A DNA stretch of 64,000 nt, from the NCBI RefSeq assembly GCF_029866045.1, contig NZ_JARXAB010000138.1, positions 1 to 64,000 of the forward strand. Direction: 5' to 3'. Positions 54,708 to 63,342 of this stretch are shown here, piece by piece. Origin of the DNA: Ramlibacter sp. Its GTDB lineage: Bacteria; Pseudomonadota; Gammaproteobacteria; Burkholderiales; Burkholderiaceae_C. The notes beneath the pieces were generated by a model. The model was not told the DNA's origin and searched no databases. It was given only the letters and a program-made list of their open reading frames with translations. Position 1 is the stretch's first letter; each line of letters begins with the position of its first letter. The position numbers and the translations under genes were made by a program.

Positions 54708-56354
54708 TCAGGCCGCGGTGATGCCTGCAGCGATCGCCTGCCGCCCCAGGCCCAGCCGCTCGGGCGCGGTGTACTGGCGTCGGTATTCCTCGAAAGGCAA
54801 GGTATCGGCAGCCTCGATAAGGGCCTGTTCGCGCAGCGACTGAGCCGACAAGGCCTGGAAGCGAGTGCGCAGCGTCGTGTCGGCCGGAAGCGCGGCAATC
54901 GCCGCCCGCACCTGCCGGGCCTGGGCCAGGCCGAAGGCCATGAAATCGTTGCCATGGTCGGCCGCCATGCAGGCCAGGACCCGCGCAGAGGGCAGCCGCT
55001 CGGGCTCGGCCAGGGCTTGCCGCGCTGCAGCCAGTGCGGATTTGTGGGGCTGCTCGCTAAATTGCTCGCCGGAGCGTCCGTTACCCGAAGGCAAGTCACC
55101 GCTGCCAGGCGCCGCTGCGCCCGCCCACGGTGCGGGCGGGGCCAACGCCTCATCGAGCCTGCGCGCCACTGGCTCCAGGGCCACCAGCAAGGCGTTGGCC
55201 CAGTCGGCCAGGGGCACCGGGCCATCGGCCCCCTCCAGCATCAGCCCGGGCTCGCGACCTCGCCCGGCCACGAGTTGCTGGTTCCGCGCGATGCGGGCGA
55301 TTTCCTGGGGCGTGTCGGGCGGGCTGTCGGCCTGCAGGCAATAGAGCAGGAAGATGTCCAGAAAGCGCATCGTTTGCGCCGAGATGCCCACCGGCTCGAA
55401 GGGGTCGAGGTCCATCAGGCGCACCTCGACATACTCGACGCCGCGCTCGCGCAGGGCGTGCAGTGGTCGCTCGCCGGGGAAGATGCCGCGCTTGGGCCGG
55501 ATGGTGCCGTAGAACTCGTTCTCGATCTGCAGCAAGCTGGTGGCCAGTTGCCGCCAGCTGCCGTCCGGGCCCTGCAGCCCGATCGCTTCGTAGGCGGGGT
55601 AGGGCCGGGTCAGCGCCTCTTGCAGCGAGGCGGCGTAGCCGTCGAGCCCGTTGTAGCTCACCGCCAGACGGGCCTGGGCCTCGCTCTGGTAGCCCAGCGG
55701 CCCCATGCGCAGCGAGGTGGCGTGGGGCAAATAAAGCGTGCTTTCGGAGAGCTCCTGCAGGCCGTGGGCGCGGCCAGCCACGAAATCGCGGGCCAGCGCC
55801 GGCGAGGCACCAAACAGCACCAGTAGCAAAAAAGCATGGCGCCGGAAGTTGCGGATCTGGGCGAAGTACTGCGCGCTGTCGACACCAGGCATTGACCAGT
55901 TGTAGTGAATGCCAGAGATCGTCTGCATTCGCCGGCCATAGCGCCAGCCGAGGCCCAGCCGGTACACGCTCTTGGCCTGGCCGACGTTGGAGCGGCCGTA
56001 GCGGCCGATTGGAATATGGTCTTCCTCGGGCAAGCGGGCGGGCATGCTGGCGGGCCAAAGAAGCTCGCGCGCCTGGGCGTCGAGCGCCTGGCAGGTGAAC
56101 TGATGGATGTCCTGCAGTTCGCGCAGGCAAGCCTCGGGCTCGGCATGCACGCCGGTGATCAGCTCGAGCTGGGCCTCGCTGTAGTCGGTGGTGATGTGGG
56201 GGTGGGTGAGGGCCGCGCCCAGGGCCAGCGGGTGGGGCGTGTCCGCCAGCAGCCCGTCGGGGGTGACACGCAGGCTCTCTTTTTCGATGCCGCGCACCAT
56301 GGCACGAAGGCGGCGGGAGTCCAGCCCCTGCAGGGCCGGTGGGTCGATTCGCAT
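54708..56354 (-). CDS. gshA: Glutamate-cysteine ligase
   Basis: A 548-residue GshA of the gammaproteobacterial type. The N-terminal GIEKESLRVTPDGLLADTPHP, TDYSEAQLELITGVH, the catalytic block IGRYGRSNVGQAKSVYRLGLG and SGIHYNWSMP are intact, as are YVEVRLMDLDPFEPVGIS and QTMRFLDIFLLYCL. It makes gamma-glutamylcysteine, the first step of glutathione synthesis. A low-complexity Gly/Pro/Ala segment near residue 430 (APPAPWAGAAAPGSGDLP) is an insertion relative to E. coli. The start at 56354 fits the family and has GAGAGAG upstream. Confidence 0.94.
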   Translation of the reverse strand: MRIDPPALQGLDSRRLRAMVRGIEKESLRVTPDGLLADTPHPLALGAALTHPHITTDYSEAQLELITGVHAEPEACLRELQDIHQFTCQALDAQARELLWPASMPARLPEEDHIPIGRYGRSNVGQAKSVYRLGLGWRYGRRMQTISGIHYNWSMPGVDSAQYFAQIRNFRRHAFLLLVLFGASPALARDFVAGRAHGLQELSESTLYLPHATSLRMGPLGYQSEAQARLAVSYNGLDGYAASLQEALTRPYPAYEAIGLQGPDGSWRQLATSLLQIENEFYGTIRPKRGIFPGERPLHALRERGVEYVEVRLMDLDPFEPVGISAQTMRFLDIFLLYCLQADSPPDTPQEIARIARNQQLVAGRGREPGLMLEGADGPVPLADWANALLVALEPVARRLDEALAPPAPWAGAAAPGSGDLPSGNGRSGEQFSEQPHKSALAAARQALAEPERLPSARVLACMAADHGNDFMAFGLAQARQVRAAIAALPADTTLRTRFQALSAQSLREQALIEAADTLPFEEYRRQYTAPERLGLGRQAIAAGITAA

Positions 56355-56537
56355 GGACTCTCTCAGGGCCTCCTCGGCCCGATGAACTCGGTCGACCTTA
56401 CCAGCTTTGCACGGGCCCTGCCCGGTGCGGGCCATGCGACAGAGGACCGCCGAAGGCCGCTGCCGGCCGTGCAAACCCATAGCTCGGGGCAGCTCGGGGT
56501 GACCCGGTGCGACCCGCGCCCCGGTGCAGGCACCGAC

Positions 56538-56969
56538 TCAGTTGCGGTCCGCGCGCATGCGCCGGCCGCCGGCAGATGCTGCGCCCTCGGAGCCGCTTGC
56601 CGAGGTGTCGGTATTGGTCCCGCCGGCGCCCATGTTGCCCGCACCGGTATCAGCGCCCGCTGCGCCGAGCGCATTGGACGGTGTGTTGCCGTAGGTGCCC
56701 GGGTCGCTGGCACCTGCACCCGAGGTTTCGCCAGAGGGGCTAGAGCCAGCTCCCATACGGCCGGTGTCCGGGTTGCCGCTGACGCCGGTGTCGCTGCCTG
56801 CGCCCTGGGTCTCCGTGCTGGCGCCGGGGCCGGCCGCAGGCTGGGGCTGGGTGGCGTAGGGCACGGTCGTGGGCGACGTGGTCACGCCGCCCTGGGCTGC
56901 CGCCGTGGTGGCAAATGCCACGCCGGCCGCACAGGTCAACAGGGTTCGAAGAAGGGGGGAAGTATTCAT
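56538..56969 (-). CDS. Small secreted low-complexity protein ending in RADRN
   Basis: A 143-residue protein with a Sec signal (LLTCAAGVAFATTAAAQ). The mature part is almost entirely Gly, Ala, Ser and Thr with scattered Asp, Pro and Asn, so it is disordered. The end is RRMRADRN; the RADRN/KADRN ending occurs in many small exported proteins of Burkholderiales of unknown function, which supports its being a real gene. It starts about 70 bp after the L,D-transpeptidase stop, and a ribosome site AAGGAGTC precedes the ATG. Confidence 0.7.
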   Translation of the reverse strand: MNTSPLLRTLLTCAAGVAFATTAAAQGGVTTSPTTVPYATQPQPAAGPGASTETQGAGSDTGVSGNPDTGRMGAGSSPSGETSGAGASDPGTYGNTPSNALGAAGADTGAGNMGAGGTNTDTSASGSEGAASAGGRRMRADRN

Positions 56970-57043
56970 TCAGAGACTCCTTGAAGGATCGAGACGCAGG
57001 ATGGGAAAGGGACGGGAAAGGCCAGCACAGGACCGGCTACGGG

Positions 57044-57727
57044 TTAGCCTAGGGGTCCGATCGGGGCACCACGTCGGCGTCCGCCAGCAGCTCCTGTCGG
57101 ACGCAGTCCGGGGAAGACATCGGCCAGCGGACGCACCTCGGGCAGTACGTAGACCACCGCCGACGCCTGCACCGCGGGCAACAGCACCTGCTCGTAGAAG
57201 GTCGGCGGCAGGTTGATGCAGCCAAAGGAGATGCGGTTGTCCGTCGCCGTGGGCGAGGCCAGACGCTGCAGCCGGTGCTCGGCCTTCACCCGGGCACGCA
57301 CCCGGTGCATGGACACGGCCGCGTCGTAGTCGACCCAGACCACATCCTCGCCTTCCATGTTGCGGCCAGGCTCAGGCAGAAAGCGTCCCGCCGGCGTCGT
57401 CCGCTCCCGCGGCCGCACCTGGGAAAGCGGCCTCTCGCCAATGCCCGCCACGGTGTCGTCCCCCCGGGCCAGCCCGAGGAGGGCAGGCGAATGCCCCAGC
57501 AGGCGCCCACGCGCGTCGAGCACATAAGCGTGGGCCCGGCGCTTGTCCACCAGCACCAGATGGCGCCCGGCGGCATCGCCGCTGGCCAGTGCCCAGCGTG
57601 CCAGCTGGCGCACCTCGGCCGAGACCGCCACACCGGCGAAGTCAGGCTCGGACGCGGTCTCGGCAGCGAACGCTACCGGGATGCTGAAGGCGAGCATCGA
57701 GAGAAGGACCCAGGCAGGCGCAGACAT
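57044..57727 (-). CDS. L,D-transpeptidase (YkuD) family protein
   Basis: A 227-residue exported protein with a signal peptide (VLLSMLAFSIPVAFA). The catalytic region reads MHRVRA, then about 30 residues later DNRISFGCINLPPTFYEQV, which gives the His and the Cys nucleophile of the YkuD fold (SHGC-like SFGC). The TPAGRF block upstream is typical. Enzymes of this family form 3-3 peptidoglycan cross-links or attach proteins. The C-terminal Arg/Gly tail is not conserved. It lies just upstream of the RADRN gene on the same strand. Confidence 0.87.
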   Translation of the reverse strand: MSAPAWVLLSMLAFSIPVAFAAETASEPDFAGVAVSAEVRQLARWALASGDAAGRHLVLVDKRRAHAYVLDARGRLLGHSPALLGLARGDDTVAGIGERPLSQVRPRERTTPAGRFLPEPGRNMEGEDVVWVDYDAAVSMHRVRARVKAEHRLQRLASPTATDNRISFGCINLPPTFYEQVLLPAVQASAVVYVLPEVRPLADVFPGLRPTGAAGGRRRGAPIGPLG

Positions 57728-57810
57728 GACGCGGAAGGTGAGCCCTGAAGCCTGAGCGCCTCGTCCGCCGCCGCCGCGCGAGGGTGTCGGCGGCTGCTTA
57801 TCATCAGCCG

Positions 57811-58218
57811 ATGAATTGGACTGACCACGCCTGTGCAGGTGAGGTGTTCCGGGTGCGCGTGCAGGCCTCTGGCAAGCATGACGCTGGCACTTTGGCGCAC
57901 GAGCGGGAGCGCGAGTGGGACCTCGAGCAAGAGCAAGAGCAAGAGCAAGAGCACGAGCACGAGGATCGCTGCACCTTTGACGCCCCCGCGGGGGTGACGC
58001 TGCTGGCGTCGGCCCTGCGCGCCGGCGTCATGCTGGCCAGTTCCTGCCGCAACGGCACCTGTCGCAGCTGCATGGTGAGGCTGGTGGACGGTCGCGTCCG
58101 CTACCAAATTGAGTGGCCCGGCCTGCTGGCCGAGGAAAAGGCCGAGGGCTGGATCCTGCCCTGCGTGGCCTGCCCGGAATCCGACCTGGTGCTGGCGCCG
58201 CCGATTGACGCGGCATGA
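57811..58218 (+). CDS. 2Fe-2S ferredoxin with Glu-Gln/Glu-His repeat
   Basis: A 135-residue protein with a plant-type [2Fe-2S] domain. The cluster ligands are C79, C84, C87 (CRNGTCRSC) and C118, the normal spacing. The N-terminal beta-strands are interrupted by an acidic low-complexity segment at residues 29-53, including (EQ)4(EH)2 at 39-50, encoded by perfect hexanucleotide repeats. The stop overlaps the next start by four bases, coupling it to a cytochrome c gene. It probably passes electrons to, or is part of a redox enzyme with, those cytochromes. The start MNWTDHACAG was chosen; no strong ribosome site is visible. Confidence 0.85.
   Translation: MNWTDHACAGEVFRVRVQASGKHDAGTLAHEREREWDLEQEQEQEQEHEHEDRCTFDAPAGVTLLASALRAGVMLASSCRNGTCRSCMVRLVDGRVRYQIEWPGLLAEEKAEGWILPCVACPESDLVLAPPIDAA
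57925..57960 (+). repeat. Hexanucleotide repeat in the ferredoxin gene
   Basis: Four GAGCAA units followed by two GAGCAC units, in frame, encoding EQEQEQEQEHEH. Units of six bases keep the frame whatever the copy number. Confidence 0.95.
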
Positions 58219-58955
58219 TCGGGGCCCTGATGACGACACTGCGCCTGCCCGCCCTCCTCCTGCTCTTGTTGCTGTCGCTGCTCACTTCAGCCGCCCGCGC
58301 CACGGCGAAGTTCGAGGACACCATGGCGCAGCGCACCCTGGCCTGCAGCGTCTGCCATGGCGCCGAGGGCCGCGCCGCCGCCGACGGCTACTACCCGCGC
58401 ATCGCCGGCAAGCCGGCGGGCTACCTGTACAACCAGCTGCTGCATTTTCGCGAGGGTCGCCGCCATTACGGGCTGATGACCCGGCTGCTCGAACCCTTGT
58501 CCGACGCCTATCTCTCCGAGATCGCCGGGCACTTCGCCAGCCTGGACCTGCCCTACCCACCGCCAGCCCGGGTGACGGCAACGCCCGCGGTGCTCGAGCG
58601 CGGGCGCCTGCTGGCGCTGCAGGGTGACCCCAGCCACAAGCTTCCAGCCTGCGTCGCCTGCCACGGCACGCGCCTGACCGGCGTGCAACCCAACACGCCG
58701 GGACTGCTGGGCCTGCCGCGCGACTACCTCAACGCGCAGCTGGGCGCTTGGCGCAGCGGCCAGCGCCGCGCCCATGCGCCAGACTGCATGGCGCAAGTGG
58801 CGCGCACGCTCACGCCCGAGGACCTGAATGCAGTCGCCAACTGGCTGGCGGCGCAGCCACTGCCGGCCAATCCGCACCCGGTCACACGACTGCCCATGCC
58901 GCCGTCAGTAGCCTGCGGCAGCGCCATCCTGCCGGCCGGAGCCATGACGCGATGA
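58215..58955 (+). CDS. Dihaem cytochrome c (c4-like)
   Basis: A 246-residue exported protein with a leucine-rich signal peptide ending near ARA (residue 29). Two CxxCH haem sites are present, CSVCH and CVACH, each heading a class I cytochrome domain, as in cytochrome c4. A conserved PRIAGKPAGYLYNQLLHFREGRR block is typical of that family. It overlaps the ferredoxin gene and the next cytochrome gene by four bases on each side, so the three are one translation-coupled unit. Confidence 0.9.
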   Translation: MIGALMTTLRLPALLLLLLLSLLTSAARATAKFEDTMAQRTLACSVCHGAEGRAAADGYYPRIAGKPAGYLYNQLLHFREGRRHYGLMTRLLEPLSDAYLSEIAGHFASLDLPYPPPARVTATPAVLERGRLLALQGDPSHKLPACVACHGTRLTGVQPNTPGLLGLPRDYLNAQLGAWRSGQRRAHAPDCMAQVARTLTPEDLNAVANWLAAQPLPANPHPVTRLPMPPSVACGSAILPAGAMTR

Positions 58956-60460
58956 CCCAGCCCCCCGACCCCTCCGGGCCGTCCGAATCCTCTGCTTTCT
59001 CGGGTCAATCGCCGGAGTCGGGACCATCCTCCCCCGCGTCTGGATCGCAGCGGGGCGGGGCCTGGCGCAGGCCCAGGCTTGGCACTTGGACCTCTCGCCT
59101 GCAGGCTGGCAGGCTGGTGGGCCTAGCGGGTCTGGCGGGCCTTGTGATTGCGGCCGCAGCCTTGGGGGTGGGCTTCTGGCGCAGCGAGCACGGGAGCGAA
59201 GCAGCTGCGGACCCAAGGGCAGATGCGCCTGCTACGGCTGCGGCTGCGGCGGCTTCGAATGCGGCGGTGTCCACCACCAGTGGACTGCCTGCAAGTGCCG
59301 CCGACGATGGCGTGACCCGAGGCCGCTACCTCGCCCGTGCCGGCAACTGCCAGGCCTGTCACACCGCCCCGGGCGGTGCGCCCTGGGCCGGCGGACGCGG
59401 TATCGAAACGCCCTTTGGCGTGGTCTATGCGGGCAACCTCACGCCCGACCCCACGGGCCTGGGCGGCTGGCAGGCGGGCGACTTCTGGCGCGCACTTCAC
59501 CATGGCCGCTCGCGCGATGGCCGCATGCTGTACCCGGCCTTCCCCTACACCCACTACACCCGGGTCACCCGCGCGGATGCCGATGCGCTCTGGGCCTTCA
59601 TGCAAAGCCTGCCGCCGGTCGCCCAGGCCAACCGCCCGCATGAACTGCGCTGGCCGGTCAGCACCCAATGGGCGCTGGGGGTCTGGCGGGCGCTGTACTT
59701 CCGCCCCGGCGTGCAACAGGCCGATGCCCGCCAGGACGCGAGCTGGAACCGCGGGGCCTACCTCGTGCAAGGCCTGGGTCATTGCTCGGCCTGCCACAGC
59801 ACACGCAACGCACTGGGCGCCAGCGAGGTGCTCGACCTCTCCGGCGGCATGATTCCCATGCAAGCCTGGTACGCCCCCTCGCTGGCCGCGCCCAACGAGG
59901 CCAGCCTGGCCGATTGGCCGCTGGCAGAAATCGCGCAGTTGCTGGCCACCGGCAACAGCCCGCGTGCCAGCACCCTGGGGCCGATGGCCGAGGTGGTGCT
60001 TCACAGCACACAGCACCTTTCGCCAGACGACTTGGCGGCGATGGCCGTGTTCCTGAAGTCGGTTCCGCCCACAGCACCCACCGAGGCACGTAACACCTCG
60101 ATGGAGCGCGTTCCGGTCAAGGCCGGCGCCGCCCTGCGCGGTGAGAAGCTCTATGGCGACCATTGCGCCGCCTGCCATGGCGCGCAGGGCGAAGGCGTGG
60201 CCGGCGCCTACCCGCGTCTGGCGGGCAACCGCGCGGTGACCCTGCCGGTCACCGCCAACCTGGTGCAGGTGGTCATTCACGGCGGCTTCGGCCCCGCCAC
60301 TGCCGGTCGGCCACGCCCCTTCGGCATGCCGCCTTTTGCGATGGTGATGAGCGACGCCGACGTGGCCGCTGTGCTGACCTACCTGCGCCAGGCCTGGGGA
60401 AATCAGGCCGGGCCCGTGAGCGAGCTCGAGGTGGCCCAGCAAAGAAGTCTGGCGCGCTGA
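58952..60460 (+). CDS. Membrane-anchored trihaem cytochrome c
   Basis: A 502-residue protein. Residues 1-50 are a Ser/Pro-rich cytoplasmic head, residues about 53-76 a membrane anchor (LVGLAGLAGLVIAAAALGVGFW), and the periplasmic part has three CxxCH haem sites: CQACH, CSACH and CAACH. The order and blocks GRGIETPFGVVYAGNLTPD and FPYTHYTRVTRADADALWAFMQS match cytochrome subunits of membrane-bound alcohol, aldehyde or gluconate dehydrogenases, which pass electrons to the quinone pool or oxidase. No catalytic dehydrogenase subunit lies in the window. It ends the ferredoxin-cytochrome unit. Confidence 0.92.
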   Translation: MTQPPDPSGPSESSAFSGQSPESGPSSPASGSQRGGAWRRPRLGTWTSRLQAGRLVGLAGLAGLVIAAAALGVGFWRSEHGSEAAADPRADAPATAAAAAASNAAVSTTSGLPASAADDGVTRGRYLARAGNCQACHTAPGGAPWAGGRGIETPFGVVYAGNLTPDPTGLGGWQAGDFWRALHHGRSRDGRMLYPAFPYTHYTRVTRADADALWAFMQSLPPVAQANRPHELRWPVSTQWALGVWRALYFRPGVQQADARQDASWNRGAYLVQGLGHCSACHSTRNALGASEVLDLSGGMIPMQAWYAPSLAAPNEASLADWPLAEIAQLLATGNSPRASTLGPMAEVVLHSTQHLSPDDLAAMAVFLKSVPPTAPTEARNTSMERVPVKAGAALRGEKLYGDHCAACHGAQGEGVAGAYPRLAGNRAVTLPVTANLVQVVIHGGFGPATAGRPRPFGMPPFAMVMSDADVAAVLTYLRQAWGNQAGPVSELEVAQQRSLAR

Positions 60461-60476
60461 GGGCGCCAAGAAGCAG

Positions 60477-60950
60477 TCAACCTACCCGCTCGATCGCCTG
60501 CCCCGCCACCGCCGCCAGCATCGCCGGCGTGACCCGATCGGGCGCCACTTCCGCAAGGGGCAGCAAGACAAAGGCACGCTCCTGCCAGCGCGGGTGGGGC
60601 ACGGTCAGCGCGGGACTGTCCATGCAGGCCAGGCCGTAAAAAATCAGGTCCAGATCCAGGGTGCGCGGCGCGTTCAGATAGGGCCGCTCACGACCAGCGG
60701 CAGATTCGAGCGCTTGCAGGGCCGCCAGCAAATCGGGGGCCGTGAGGCCGGTGGCCATGCGGACGACCGCATTGATGAAGTCGGGGCCCTGGGCTTCGTA
60801 GGGGGCGCTGCGGTAGAAAGAAGAGGTCAATTCGACCTGTGTGGATGGCAATCGCCCCAGATCGATCACCGCCTGGCGCACGGCTTCAAGGGCATCGCCC
60901 AGGTTGGCGCCGACGGCGACACAGGCGGTGACGCGGGTCCGTTCGGACAT
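60477..60950 (-). CDS. folK: 2-amino-4-hydroxy-6-hydroxymethyldihydropteridine diphosphokinase
   Basis: A 157-residue HPPK. The start of the fold is VTACVAVGANLGDALEAVRQA, the substrate block SSFYRSAPYEAQGPDFINAVVRM, and the signature NAPRTLDLDLIFYG and PHPRWQERAFVLLPLAEVAP. It transfers pyrophosphate from ATP to the pterin in folate synthesis. It is the last gene of the hda-HAD-pcnB-folK run on the minus strand. The start is uncertain: an ATG at 61040, 22 bp beyond the pcnB stop, would add 30 Gly/Ala-rich residues; the shorter form fits the family better. Confidence 0.93.
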   Translation of the reverse strand: MSERTRVTACVAVGANLGDALEAVRQAVIDLGRLPSTQVELTSSFYRSAPYEAQGPDFINAVVRMATGLTAPDLLAALQALESAAGRERPYLNAPRTLDLDLIFYGLACMDSPALTVPHPRWQERAFVLLPLAEVAPDRVTPAMLAAVAGQAIERVG

Positions 60951-61062
60951 GCGGGCGTCAGTGGCTCCAGGTGCGTCAGTCGCAACAGTGCCGCCGCCGT
61001 CGGCAGCACCACCAGGATGCACTGCGCCGCTGGCGTTCATCGCACCCAACAGGCCTGCGGGG

Positions 61063-62649
61063 TCAGGCCTCGCCGCCCGCAGGCGCGGCGCCACCGGCGC
61101 TGCCACCCGCACCGCCGGGCTTGCGACGACGACGCCGGCGCTTGCGGGCCGGCGCATCGCCCGCCTCGGCAGACTCGCCGCGCTCGCCGGCGTCCTCAGC
61201 GTCATCGCGCGGGGCGCGGTCACTGTCACCATCACGGTCATCCCCTGCCTCGGAGGCAGGCCGGGCTGCGCGCACCCGACGCGGGCCGCGCTGCGACGAC
61301 TCACGCACCTGCGCCAGCAAGTCCTCCCGCTCGGCATCGCTGGCCAGGCTGAACTCCTGCCACCAGTCGGCCAGGACCTCATCGACCTCGCCGACGTCGG
61401 CGCGCAAGCGCATGAAGTCAAAGCCCGCGCGAAAACGCGGCTGCTCCACCAGGCTGAAGGGTGCGCTGCCCACACGCCGGTCAAAGCGCGGCTGCATCAT
61501 CCAGATTTCGCGCATGTCGGTGCCCAGCTTGCCGCGGCCCGAGACGTCGCCAATACGGGCGTCGAACACCACGTCGATCGACTCCTGCAGCGCCGGGAAA
61601 GGGGCCATGCGCTTGGCCTGGCGCCGGGCCCAGCCCTCGCGCACGTCGGACCACAGCACCGCGGCCAGCAGAAAGCTCGGCGCCACTGGTTTGCTCTCGC
61701 CGACGCGGCGGTCAGTGTCTTGCAGCGCAGCGCGCACAAAGGCGTCGTCGGCGCGCTCGACCACCAGGTCAAGCAGCGGGTAGATGCCTTTTTCAAGACC
61801 CAGCACCTTGAGCTGCGCGATCGTGGCCAGGGAATGACCGGTCTGCAGCAGCTTGAGCATTTCGTCGAAGAGCCGGCTTTGCGGCACATCGGCCAGCAAG
61901 GCCAGGCCCGCCTTGAGCGGCGCAGCGGTCTTGGGCTCGAGCTTGAAGCCCAGCGGCGCCAGCTTGGCGGAAAAGCGCACCGCGCGGATGATGCGCACCG
62001 GGTCCTCGCGGTAGCGGGTGGCCGGGTCGCCGATCATGCGCAAGAGCTTTTTGCGGGCGTCGTCGAGGCCGCCGTGGAAGTCGACCACCACCTGGGTCTG
62101 CGGGTCGTAGTACATCGCGTTGACGGTGAAGTCGCGGCGAGTCGCATCTTCGTCCTGCGGGCCCCAGACGTTGTCACGCAGCACACGCCCGCTGGCGTCG
62201 ACGGCGTGCTTCATGCCCGCCAGCTCGCTCTTGCTGGTGCGCTCGTTGCCGGCCACCTGCTCGGCGGCGGCGTTATCAAGGTACGCGCGGAAGGTAGAGA
62301 CCTCAATCACCTCGTGCTCGCGGCCACGGCCATGCACCACATGCACGATACGAAAGCGCCGACCGATGATGAAGGCCCGCCGGAACAGGCCCTTGACCTG
62401 CTCGGGGGTGGCGTCGGTGGCAACGTCGAAGTCTTTGGGGCGCAGCCCCAGCAGCAGGTCGCGCACCGCACCGCCGACGATGTAGGCCTCGTAGCCCGCC
62501 TGTTGCAGCGTGCGAACCACGTTGACCGCGCGCTCGTCCACCAGGGACAGGTCAATGCCGTGCTCCTCGCGCGGGACCTCGCGGCGCTTGCCGAATTTGG
62601 GCTTTTTTGCGCCGCCGCCCAGAAGGCGGTCAATGAATTTCTTGATCAT
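61063..62649 (-). CDS. pcnB: Poly(A) polymerase I
   Basis: A 528-residue class II nucleotidyltransferase. The active-site region is YIVGGAVRDLLLGLRPKDFDVATDA, with the two catalytic Asp; RNA-binding blocks REDPVRIIRAVRFSAKLAPLG and RRDFTVNAMYYDP follow. The distinction from CCA-adding enzymes rests on the N-terminal arm GIDLSLVDERAVNVVRTLQ and the long basic tail (about residues 450-528, RKRRRRRRKPGG). It adds poly(A) tails to RNAs and promotes their decay. It is 9 bp downstream of the HAD gene. Confidence 0.95.
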   Translation of the reverse strand: MIKKFIDRLLGGGAKKPKFGKRREVPREEHGIDLSLVDERAVNVVRTLQQAGYEAYIVGGAVRDLLLGLRPKDFDVATDATPEQVKGLFRRAFIIGRRFRIVHVVHGRGREHEVIEVSTFRAYLDNAAAEQVAGNERTSKSELAGMKHAVDASGRVLRDNVWGPQDEDATRRDFTVNAMYYDPQTQVVVDFHGGLDDARKKLLRMIGDPATRYREDPVRIIRAVRFSAKLAPLGFKLEPKTAAPLKAGLALLADVPQSRLFDEMLKLLQTGHSLATIAQLKVLGLEKGIYPLLDLVVERADDAFVRAALQDTDRRVGESKPVAPSFLLAAVLWSDVREGWARRQAKRMAPFPALQESIDVVFDARIGDVSGRGKLGTDMREIWMMQPRFDRRVGSAPFSLVEQPRFRAGFDFMRLRADVGEVDEVLADWWQEFSLASDAEREDLLAQVRESSQRGPRRVRAARPASEAGDDRDGDSDRAPRDDAEDAGERGESAEAGDAPARKRRRRRRKPGGAGGSAGGAAPAGGEA

Positions 62650-62658
62650 GTATCGGTA

Positions 62659-63342
62659 TCAGTGGTCCGCCGGTGGCGGGCCGAAAAGGTCCAGGACGCG
62701 CCAGCCACGCTCCAGGGCGACGCGGCGCAGGCGGGGGTCGGGGTTGGTCGCCACCGGGTGGCGCACCCGCTCGAGCAGCGGCAAATCATTGGGCGAGTCG
62801 GAGTAGAAGGTGGCCTCGACCCGCGACCAGTCCAGACCCCGCTCGGTCAGCCATTGTCCCATGCGGGTGACCTTGCCCTCGCGCATGGTGGGAACGCCCT
62901 CGATCTCGCCGGTGATCCAGCCCGTCTCGTCGCGCGCCAGCTCGACCGCCACCAGGGCCTCGATCCCGAACAGGTCAGCAATCGGCCGGGTGACGAACTC
63001 ATTGGTCGCTGTGACCATGACCAACTGTTCGCCCGCCTCCCGGTGCGCCTGCACCAGGGCCAGGGCCTCCGGCCGGATGGCTGGGCGAATGACATCCCGC
63101 ATGAAATCCTCCCGCGCGGCCTCGGCGGCCGCCCTGCCCCGCAGGCGAATGGCCTCGGTGGCAAAGCGCACATAGGCATGCACGTCCAGCGCGCCGGCCT
63201 GGTACTGGGCGAAAAATTCGTCGTTACGGGTCTTGAAGTGGGCAGGGTCACACCAGCCAATGTCCAGGGTGTACTCGCCCCAGGAATAGTCCGAATCGAT
63301 CGGCAGCAGGGTGTGGTCGAGGTCGAACAGGGCGAGTTTCAC
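62659..63342 (-). CDS. HAD-IB phosphatase (SerB-like)
   Basis: A 227-residue HAD hydrolase. The nucleophile motif is LALFDLDHTLLPIDSDYSWG, motif II is VMVTATNEF and motif III/IV EGKVTRM and FYSDSPNDLPLL. It belongs to the HAD-IB group with phosphoserine and histidinol phosphatases; the SDYSWGEY block is common in a betaproteobacterial subgroup always found between hda and pcnB. The start is a GTG at 63342 that overlaps the hda stop (GTGA), which shows translational coupling; longer in-frame ATGs overlap hda and are unlikely. Confidence 0.92.
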   Translation of the reverse strand: MKLALFDLDHTLLPIDSDYSWGEYTLDIGWCDPAHFKTRNDEFFAQYQAGALDVHAYVRFATEAIRLRGRAAAEAAREDFMRDVIRPAIRPEALALVQAHREAGEQLVMVTATNEFVTRPIADLFGIEALVAVELARDETGWITGEIEGVPTMREGKVTRMGQWLTERGLDWSRVEATFYSDSPNDLPLLERVRHPVATNPDPRLRRVALERGWRVLDLFGPPPADH

